In this document: positions 58,574 to 64,000 of the stretch, piece after piece | Position numbering within the stretch: position 1 is the first letter of the stretch | Layout: each line of letters begins with the position of its first letter | Assembly: GCA_963826145.1 (NCBI GenBank) | Contig: CAWGVW010000002.1 | Coordinates: forward strand, 372,001-436,000 | Length of the DNA: 64,000 bases | Reading direction: 5' to 3' | Source of the DNA: JBGPLJ01 sp963826145 | Lineage (GTDB): Bacteria > Pseudomonadota > Gammaproteobacteria > Steroidobacterales > Steroidobacteraceae | Translations under genes and position numbers: made by a program | Notes under the pieces: model-generated | Seen by the model: the letters and a program-made list of their open reading frames with translations, nothing else | Database searches by the model: none | Told to the model about the DNA's origin: nothing

Positions 58574-59042
58574 GGGCGGGCTCCGCCTTCGATATCGAGA
58601 AATACCGGACCGCCAGCGCGATCGGAACGCCGAAAAGAATCGCATGCGAAGCGAATCCGCGCGCGACGACCGGGAGAGTGAACGGCGTATGGAACGGCGC
58701 GGCCGAGATCGGTATGAGGACGTAGTTCATGAAAAGGTAGACACAGATGCCGAAGATGAGACCCGAGAGCACCGCGCGCTGGCGCAGGAACGGGACATAG
58801 GTGCTCGCGACATAGAACACCGCGGCCGCACCGATCGCGATGCCATAGTGAGACACGAGGCCGAGAGCGGCCGAGCCGGCGCCACCATCGAATGATGCGT
58901 TCCCGAGCCATCCCGTGGCGACCGATTGCAGCGTCCACTCGGGACTCTTGCCTTTCGCGTTGTTCCAGACGATCGCATAGACGATGTCGAAGGTGCCGGC
59001 GATGAGTCCGCCCGCGAGAACACCAATAAGGGGGCGTCGCAT
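58563..59042 (-). CDS. Hypothetical four-helix inner-membrane protein (YagU/DUF1440-like?)
   Basis: 159 aa. Four hydrophobic helices, with an early acidic motif GTFDIVYAIVWNNAKG and a mid-helix YGIAIGAAAVFYVA. The layout is reminiscent of YagU/DUF1440-type inner-membrane proteins, but I cannot fix the family. Overlap of 11 bp with the DUF2721 gene suggests a two-gene membrane unit. Confidence 0.65.
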   Translation of the reverse strand: MRRPLIGVLAGGLIAGTFDIVYAIVWNNAKGKSPEWTLQSVATGWLGNASFDGGAGSAALGLVSHYGIAIGAAAVFYVASTYVPFLRQRAVLSGLIFGICVYLFMNYVLIPISAAPFHTPFTLPVVARGFASHAILFGVPIALAVRYFSISKAEPAHAG

Positions 59043-59069
59043 TGGGATAGCTCTCCTCTCGCTGGAATG

Positions 59070-60350
59070 TTATCGCCCGGTGTCGACGGCGAAAACCGAA
59101 GTCTCCGTGAGACGCGGGTTGTCGAAGCGCACGAGTTCACCGGCGCGCTTCCCCGGTACGGGAAAGAGGCGGGCGGACAGGGGTTTACGCAGCTTCACGG
59201 AGAGCGATGCCACGTCGCCGACGATGCGAGCGATAGTGTCGGCCGTGCAGTCGCCCGGAATCGGAACGACGTCGAGGCCGGTGCCGCAGACCGAGGAATA
59301 GAGCAGCAGCTCTTCGATGCCGTAGCGTCCCTCGACGGCACGCGCCGCCAGTACCGGCTCTTCGAGCACGGGCAGCATGAGCCCGGCATAGCCGCAGGTC
59401 TTGACGCTAAGCGTCTTCAGGGCCGTGGTAATCGCGGCGCAGGCGCCAAGTGTCGAAGCGGACCCGAAAGGCACGTGCGTCAGGGCCTCGATCGCCGCGC
59501 CGATGCTGCTATCCATTGCCGGCGCGGGTGAGGGATCGATGCCGAGATAGCGCACGCTCTCCTCCTTCGCGAGACGCTGGCCGATGCGCTCGATGGGGCC
59601 GAGCTCGTCATTGAGGAGGTTTCGCAAGCGTTGCTCTGCGTCCTGAGGGTCGTGCGCGCCGGTGAAAGCTGCCTGCACGAGTCCCGGCGATTCAAGTCCG
59701 ATGGCAAGCGACGCCGCGCCTTCGTGAAAGCCGACGGGGAAGAACGGAGTTCCGGCCGGAATCTGCGCCGCCGCGGCGAAGCGAAAATTGGCGACGCCGC
59801 CCGGCAGCGCCTGCGCAAGTGCGAGCATGATGCCGGCGGCCGTTGCGCAGGTCTTGCGATGCACGCCGTGCTCCGCCGAAGCGACACTCGCGCTGAACAT
59901 CAACGTCTCCGTACGCTGCACGAGCTCCGCGCACCACGACGCAAGCGCCTCATCCGCGCGATCGTCCGTGACGAGCGGTCCGAGGCTCAGTATCAGCGCA
60001 TGGCTCGCGATTGACTTGTCGAGCGCTGCGAGTGCCGGCAACGCACGTTCGCGGCTGGCCGGGTCCATTGCGCTCATGATCGGCTGCGTCGCGATCCTGA
60101 GCGTCTGAACCTCGTACCCGGCTGCTTCGAACTGTCGGCGTGCACGCCCGAGCAACGCAGCCGTCCCTGCGATTGCTTCCAGATCTTCGAGCGCATTGAG
60201 CGTGAGGCCGGCCGTAATCGTGCGAACCCGCAAGCGGGGCGCGCCGCGGACCGACTTCTGCTCGCCCGCGGTCGACGCTTTGGTCGCGAGTGCCGACGCC
60301 ACTGCGCCGGAACTCACTGAGGCGATGAATTCGCGTCGAGTCGGGGTCAT
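59070..60350 (-). CDS. DUF711 (UPF0210) family protein with Tat-like signal
   Basis: 426 aa from the ATG at 60350. The N-terminus TPTRREFIASVSSGAVASALA has a twin-arginine plus hydrophobic region, suggesting Tat export. The rest matches DUF711: RTITAGLTLNALEDL, PVGFHEGAASLAIGLESPGL, LDVVPIPGDC. Cytoplasmic relatives bind metal and form decamers; the exported form is unusual. Function unknown. Confidence 0.82.
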   Translation of the reverse strand: MTPTRREFIASVSSGAVASALATKASTAGEQKSVRGAPRLRVRTITAGLTLNALEDLEAIAGTAALLGRARRQFEAAGYEVQTLRIATQPIMSAMDPASRERALPALAALDKSIASHALILSLGPLVTDDRADEALASWCAELVQRTETLMFSASVASAEHGVHRKTCATAAGIMLALAQALPGGVANFRFAAAAQIPAGTPFFPVGFHEGAASLAIGLESPGLVQAAFTGAHDPQDAEQRLRNLLNDELGPIERIGQRLAKEESVRYLGIDPSPAPAMDSSIGAAIEALTHVPFGSASTLGACAAITTALKTLSVKTCGYAGLMLPVLEEPVLAARAVEGRYGIEELLLYSSVCGTGLDVVPIPGDCTADTIARIVGDVASLSVKLRKPLSARLFPVPGKRAGELVRFDNPRLTETSVFAVDTGR

Positions 60351-60419
60351 GCCGTCATTCCTTGCTTTCGCGCAGCATGTCATGCCGGGCGACCCAACAC
60401 CAAGTGTGCGCAGTGGTAA

Positions 60420-61016
60420 CTACTGAAGCGTTAGTTGCCCGGCGCCCATGTGGGCGAGCAGACGGAAGCTGCCCGGCCCGGAGCGGTGAAACTTGCGGAA
60501 AAAACCACCGGTTTCGGCGCCAAGGGCGGAGACGTCGATCTCGCCCGTCGTCACGGAGGCATCGATGCTCGCGTAGTCGTCGGCATCGCCAATATCGATG
60601 TCGAGGTCGCCGGCATGCATCTTGACGTCCTTGCTGCCTCGCACCTCGCTCAGCTGCAGGACACCGGCCGACATGCGGACGACAAGATTGGTGAGGGACG
60701 GGACGCCGATGAGAATTCGCAGGTCATTGTGCGGACCGTCGGTGATGCCGCACTCGATGACATCGCCCTTGTCCTTGTAGGTGACTTTGACCTCGGTCGC
60801 GCGGTCCGCCTTCTCGCCATCGAAACCGATGGTGAACTTCGTCGTCTCGGATCCCTCGATCACGACCTCGGCGGACCGGATGTCGAGTGACAGTGTTTTA
60901 CCGGACGCGATGTCGAATTCGTAGTGCACGCGCCCCGTCTGGGATTCTCCCGCCGACGCCGGCATCGACCCCGACACCAGGGCCACGAGCGTGACGATCG
61001 CGGCGATGCCCTTCAT
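60420..61016 (-). CDS. Exported DUF4097-like beta-helix protein
   Basis: 198 aa from the ATG at 61016. Signal peptide MKGIAAIVTLVALVSGSMPASA, then repeated short beta strands (LSLDIRSAEVVIEG, NLVVRMSAGVLQLSEVRG, VKMHAGDLDIDIGDADDYASIDASVTTGEIDVS), like the DUF4097/adhesin-type beta-helix fold. Periplasmic or surface protein of unknown function. The C-terminus (FRLLAHMGAGQLTLQ) closes the solenoid. Confidence 0.75.
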   Translation of the reverse strand: MKGIAAIVTLVALVSGSMPASAGESQTGRVHYEFDIASGKTLSLDIRSAEVVIEGSETTKFTIGFDGEKADRATEVKVTYKDKGDVIECGITDGPHNDLRILIGVPSLTNLVVRMSAGVLQLSEVRGSKDVKMHAGDLDIDIGDADDYASIDASVTTGEIDVSALGAETGGFFRKFHRSGPGSFRLLAHMGAGQLTLQ

Positions 61017-61104
61017 ACGCGTTACCTCCGCCGGCAACGATAGCATTGACCCGTCGCAGGCCGACATTGTCGCCACCGCGCGACGGCAGGCGGTCGTCGC
61101 AGGC

Positions 61105-61896
61105 TCATCGAGCCCGGGCCAGGGCCCCGATGGTTTCGGACCAGAGCGCTTGCGTCGCTGCAGCCACAATGCGATCCGACGAGTCGAGCCCCAGTGCGTT
61201 GCCTTCCCAGTCCGTGACTCTTCCGCCCGCGCCTTCGATGACGGGAATGAGCGCGAGGTAATCGTGCGGCTTCAGCGCCGACTCGATGACGAGATCGCAG
61301 TGTCCGGAAGCGAGGAGCCCATACGAATAGCAATCGCCGCCGAATCGGCGCAGACCCGCTTGCCGGCTCACCGCATCGTAGCGTCGCCATTCATCGCCGC
61401 GGAATGCATCGGGCGATGTCGTGTAGATGCGTGCATCCTTGAGTTCCGTGCAGCGGCTCGTCCGCGCCGGTTCGCCGTTCAGGCGCGTCGGGCGACCGGC
61501 GCAGCCGACCCAGCGTTCCGCGCTCGCAGGCGACTCGACGATGCCGATCACGGAGCGATCCCCGTGCATCAGCGCGATGAGCGTGCCGAAGAGCGGCATG
61601 CCACAGATGAAACTCTTGGTGCCGTCGATCGGGTCGAGCACCCAGGTGAACTCCCGCCCCGGTTCATTCGCGAATTCCTCGCCCTGGATGGCGTGCGTCG
61701 GAAACTCGGCACGGATGAGGCGCCTCAACTCCAATTCAATGGCGCGATCCGCCGCCGTCACGGGACTCTTGTCCGGCTTCTGTTCGACGACGATGGGTTG
61801 GCGGAAATGCTGGCGGGCGATGACGCGTGCGGCGTCCGCAAGGCGTTCGGCAAGTTGCAGCGCGCAGTCGAGATCGGTGTATGTTGCGGCTGACAT
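61105..61896 (-). CDS. hisN: Inositol-monophosphatase family phosphatase, HisN-like (histidinol-phosphatase)
   Basis: 263 aa from the ATG at 61896. Metal motif I GEEFAN, motif II WVLDPIDGTKSFI and motif III KPHDYLALIPVIEGAGG are intact. Substitution pattern (FGTLIALMH, YSYGLLASGHCDLVIES) is the histidinol-phosphatase HisN subgroup rather than SuhB, though the two are hard to separate by eye. Mg2+-dependent. It is divergent from the DUF167 gene, 13 bp apart. Confidence 0.8.
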   Translation of the reverse strand: MSAATYTDLDCALQLAERLADAARVIARQHFRQPIVVEQKPDKSPVTAADRAIELELRRLIRAEFPTHAIQGEEFANEPGREFTWVLDPIDGTKSFICGMPLFGTLIALMHGDRSVIGIVESPASAERWVGCAGRPTRLNGEPARTSRCTELKDARIYTTSPDAFRGDEWRRYDAVSRQAGLRRFGGDCYSYGLLASGHCDLVIESALKPHDYLALIPVIEGAGGRVTDWEGNALGLDSSDRIVAAATQALWSETIGALARAR

Positions 61897-61909
61897 TGGC
61901 GGAGCGAGC

Positions 61910-62179
61910 ATGACCACTGGGCGAATCAAAGTCTACGTGCAACCCCGCTCCTCGAAGTCGGAAGTTGTCGGGCTGCATGGCGATGCCATACGCATTCGCG
62001 TCGCGGCACCGCCCGTGGACGACGCGGCGAACGAAGCGCTCAGGGAATTGATTGCTGCCCGGCTTGGCGTCGCGAAGCGCTGCGTACGCGTCATTGCAGG
62101 ATGGAGCAGCCGGCGCAAGGTTGTCGAGGTTGAAGGCCTCGGCGCGGAGGTTTCCGCCATGCTGCTGAAGGGCCGGTAG
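61910..62179 (+). CDS. DUF167 (YggU) family protein
   Basis: 89 aa from an ATG with GGAGCGAGC directly upstream. IKVYVQPRSSKSEVVGLHGDAIRIRVAAPPVDDAANEALRELIA is the YggU/DUF167 fold. Small cytosolic protein of unknown role. A palindromic promoter region for ubiE follows. Confidence 0.88.
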   Translation: MTTGRIKVYVQPRSSKSEVVGLHGDAIRIRVAAPPVDDAANEALRELIAARLGVAKRCVRVIAGWSSRRKVVEVEGLGAEVSAMLLKGR

Positions 62180-62215
62180 ACGCCCGGCGCGATCGGTATT
62201 CACGTTCTTCGTATT

Positions 62216-62249
62216 GCGACGTGAGTTCGCTGGTTCACGTCGCTACAAT
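62216..62249 (+). promoter_or_regulatory. ubiE promoter with an inverted-repeat operator
   Basis: GCGACGTGA (62216-62224), 10-nt spacer, TCACGTCGC (62235-62243), immediately followed by the -10-like TACAAT (62244-62249). The ubiE ATG is 31 bp downstream. The perfect 9-bp dyad in the spacer position could be bound by a dimeric regulator. Confidence 0.5.
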
Positions 62250-62279
62250 CATCGCGCGAACTCAAGTACTTAGAAGAAC

Positions 62280-63029
62280 ATGACCGACCCCAAAACCACC
62301 GATTTCGGCTACGAGGAAGTGCCCTGGAGCGAGAAGGCCCGGCGCGTTCGTGGCGTCTTCGATTCCGTCGCGGACCAATACGACGTCATGAACGACCTCA
62401 TGTCGTTGGGCGTTCATCGACTGTGGAAGGCGTTCACGCTGAGCCAGACGGGATTGAAACCCGGGGGCCGGGCGCTCGATGTCGCCGGCGGCACCGGCGA
62501 TCTGGCCGCAGGTCTTGCGAAGCAGGTCGGGGAAATGGGTTTCGTGGTCCTCTCCGATATCAACGAAGCCATGCTGGTGCGCGGCCGAGATCGCTTGCTC
62601 GACCGCGGAATCGGCGGCAACGTGAGCTGCGCACTCGCCAATGCGGAGAAGCTCCCCTTTGCCGACAATTTCTTCGATTGCGTGACGATCGGCTTCGGCC
62701 TGCGCAACGTCACCGAGAAATCGGCTGCCCTGCGATCCGTACTGCGAGTGCTGAGGCCCGGCGGGCAGCTCCTCATACTCGAGTTCTCGAAGCCAACCGT
62801 GGCACCGCTCCAGCCAATCTACGACGCTTACTCTTTCCGTGTACTGCCGCTGCTTGGCAAGCTGGTCGCGAACGACGCAGCAAGCTATCGGTACCTCGCC
62901 GAATCCATCCGCCGGCACCCGGACCAGGAAACGCTGCTTGCGATGATGCGCGAGGCGGGCTTCGGCGAGGCGAGGTATCACAACCTCACGGGCGGGATCG
63001 TCGCTGTGCATCGGGGGTACAAGCTGTAA
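62280..63029 (+). CDS. ubiE: Bifunctional demethylmenaquinone/demethoxyubiquinol methyltransferase UbiE
   Basis: 249 aa. SAM-binding LDVAGGTGDLA, DINEAMLVRGRDRL, LPFADNFFDCVTIGFGLRNV and a C-terminal YHNLTGGIVAVHRGYKL, all characteristic of UbiE/COQ5. It C-methylates the quinone ring. First gene of the ubiE-ubiJ-ubiB operon. A compact hairpin repeat (63031-63056) follows its stop. Confidence 0.96.
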   Translation: MTDPKTTDFGYEEVPWSEKARRVRGVFDSVADQYDVMNDLMSLGVHRLWKAFTLSQTGLKPGGRALDVAGGTGDLAAGLAKQVGEMGFVVLSDINEAMLVRGRDRLLDRGIGGNVSCALANAEKLPFADNFFDCVTIGFGLRNVTEKSAALRSVLRVLRPGGQLLILEFSKPTVAPLQPIYDAYSFRVLPLLGKLVANDAASYRYLAESIRRHPDQETLLAMMREAGFGEARYHNLTGGIVAVHRGYKL

Positions 63030-63030
63030 G

Positions 63031-63056
63031 AGGGGACAGACTGAAGTCCGTCCCCT
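63031..63056. repeat. Compact GGGGAC hairpin repeat
   Basis: AGGGGACAGACT (63031-63042) and AGTCCGTCCCCT (63045-63056) pair over 12 positions with one mismatch, loop GA. It lies two bases after the ubiE stop. The GGGGAC core is shared with elements near 26530 and 35560. Confidence 0.7.
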
Positions 63057-63068
63057 GGCTAAAAACGT

Positions 63069-63707
63069 ATGCATGCACTTACTGAACTGCTGCGGCCGGC
63101 CGAAGGCGCATTCAATCGCGGCATCGAATCGTCCTCGACGGCGCACGCGGCGTTCGAACGGCTGGCGGGCCGCAAACTCGTCGTCGAGATGCTCGACACG
63201 CGGCTCTCGATCACCGTGACGGCCGCCGAGAACCGGCTGCTCCTGCACGGCGAGGGGTCGGATGCTTGCGACGCCCGCATCAAGGGCACGGTGTTTTCGC
63301 TCCTCAGCATGCTGCTCGGTCACGAGGGCGAGCAGAAGGTTGGACGCGTCATCGTCGAGGGCGATGCCGAGGTGGCGCAGCAGTTTCGGGATCTCCTGAA
63401 GCTCGCAGCGCCGGATCTCGAAGAAGAGCTCGCCCGCCATCTCGGCGACGTGCCGGCCCACCACGTCGGCCGCACCGCGCGCACGGCCTTCGACTGGGGC
63501 CGCAAGGCGATCGCAACCTTCGGCCAGAACGTGGCCGAGTACCTGCAGGAAGAGAACCGCACGGTCGTCCCGAAGATCGAGCTGGAGGAGTTCGCCGGTG
63601 AGGTCGACAAGCTCCGCGAGGCGGTCGACCGGCTCGAAGCGCGATTGCGGAGACTGGAGCCCTCACCCCGGCCCTCTCCCGCTAAAGCGGGAGAGGGAGA
63701 AGATTGA
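63069..63707 (+). CDS. ubiJ: Ubiquinone biosynthesis accessory factor UbiJ (SCP2 domain)
   Basis: 212 aa. Residues about 10-110 form an SCP2-like sterol-carrier domain that presents hydrophobic quinone intermediates; the C-terminal half is a coiled coil (EEFAGEVDKLREAVDRLEARLRRLE), where UbiK binds. The last about 14 residues (SPRPSPAKAGEGED) and the stop come from a dispersed CCCTCTCCCGC palindromic repeat. The stop overlaps the ubiB start by 4 bp (TTGA). Central gene of the conserved ubiE-ubiJ-ubiB set. Confidence 0.93.
   Translation: MHALTELLRPAEGAFNRGIESSSTAHAAFERLAGRKLVVEMLDTRLSITVTAAENRLLLHGEGSDACDARIKGTVFSLLSMLLGHEGEQKVGRVIVEGDAEVAQQFRDLLKLAAPDLEEELARHLGDVPAHHVGRTARTAFDWGRKAIATFGQNVAEYLQEENRTVVPKIELEEFAGEVDKLREAVDRLEARLRRLEPSPRPSPAKAGEGED
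63661..63703. repeat. Dispersed palindromic repeat, copy 2 (CCCTCTCCCGC family)
   Basis: CCCTCTCCCGCT (63672-63683), loop AA, AGCGGGAGAGGG (63686-63697), with the same CCTCACCCCG left flank as the copy at 4484-4530. It lies wholly inside the end of ubiJ, in a different reading frame from the copy in argD. Confidence 0.9.
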
Positions 63708-64000
63708 AACTCCGCGTCATCGGGCGTCTCTTCGGCATTCAGCGCGTGCTGACGCGCTACGGGCTCGACGACTTCATCCGGGCCACTCATCTATATAGGC
63801 CGCTGCGGTTCGTCTCGTACCTGTCCCCCTGGACCTGGTTTCGCCGGCGTCGCGGTTCGCGCGGCGAACGCCTGCGGCTCGCGCTCGAGGAGCTCGGGCC
63901 GATTTTCGTCAAGTTCGGCCAGGCGCTCTCGACGCGCCGCGACCTGCTGCCGGTCGACATCGCCGATGAACTCGCGAAGCTACAGGATCAGGTTCCGCCC
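63704..64000 (+). CDS. ubiB: Ubiquinone biosynthesis protein kinase-like UbiB, 3' end cut by window edge
   Basis: The first 99 codons of an about 550-residue protein. The TTG start overlaps the ubiJ stop. KLRVIGRLFGIQRVLTRYGLDDFI and LEELGPIFVKFGQALSTRRDLLPVDIADELAKLQDQVPP are the UbiB/ABC1 (COQ8) N-terminal extension with the KxGQ region that regulates the atypical kinase fold. It supports aerobic ubiquinone biosynthesis at the membrane. Confidence 0.93.
   Translation, partial: MKLRVIGRLFGIQRVLTRYGLDDFIRATHLYRPLRFVSYLSPWTWFRRRRGSRGERLRLALEELGPIFVKFGQALSTRRDLLPVDIADELAKLQDQVPP

Noticed and set aside
1..64000. CRISPR array
   Set aside because: The repeats seen are isolated inverted elements, not regularly spaced direct repeats with spacers, and no cas gene is present.

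Overview
The window is a high-GC chromosomal segment of a gammaproteobacterium, most like the Xanthomonadales/Nevskiales/Steroidobacterales groups. The pointers are the ubiquinone genes (ubiE-ubiJ-ubiB, ubiK, ubiD), a FimS/AlgR-type sensor and regulator pair, cytochrome c4 next to dsbA, dapF-DUF484-xerC-hslVU synteny, and an arginine operon built around an N-acyl-ornithine carbamoyltransferase as in Xanthomonas. Placement below order is inference; no rRNA is present.

Layout. 1-9.5 kb: a truncated carboxylesterase, then argR and a tightly overlapping arginine operon (argG, a P-loop protein, argC, argD, argF', argB, argH), a thioesterase and the small lipoprotein lptM. 9.5-17.2 kb: polA, an outer-membrane barrel, a YbjN-like protein, a probable small RNA with promoter and terminator, engB, cytochrome c4, a lipoprotein DsbA and CorA. 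17.3-22.8 kb: the most unusual region. A 41-residue peptide with a GG-ended acidic leader is followed by a strong hairpin and six overlapping or closely packed genes: a PqqD-like/M50 membrane metalloprotease, an uncharacterised protein, an alpha/beta hydrolase, an LpxL-like acyltransferase, an acyl carrier protein and a KAS II-type ketosynthase. I read this as a candidate ribosomal peptide pathway coupled to a small acyl-building module, that is, a possible lipidated RiPP. It ends at a tRNA-Arg(CCG).

22.8-36 kb: cytochrome c5, an EAL phosphodiesterase, comM, ubiK, a PII protein, a DUF4124 protein, a beta-hydroxyacid dehydrogenase, fimS/algR, a histone-deacetylase-like amidohydrolase, a ferredoxin reductase, a ParA-like ATPase, ubiD and a GNAT gene with a disturbed 5' end. 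36-42.8 kb: core genes dapF, DUF484, xerC, hslV, hslU, DUF971, a DOMON-like gene and DUF1343/NamZ. 42.8-61.9 kb: an accessory-looking stretch of lipoproteins, transporters and many small enzymes (VOC, GNAT, YciI, SnoaL/NTF2, DUF1801, DUF3052, macro domain, arylamine N-acetyltransferase, TMEM175), including a frameshifted amino-acid permease and two small enzymes with polybasic tails. 61.9-64 kb: DUF167, then the ubiE-ubiJ-ubiB operon, truncated by the window edge.

Dispersed hairpin repeats recur throughout: a CCCTCTCCCGC palindrome, a GGGGAC-core inverted repeat, and a 74-bp GGTACC-ended stem-loop. They often sit exactly at gene ends, and in four genes they encode the protein terminus.
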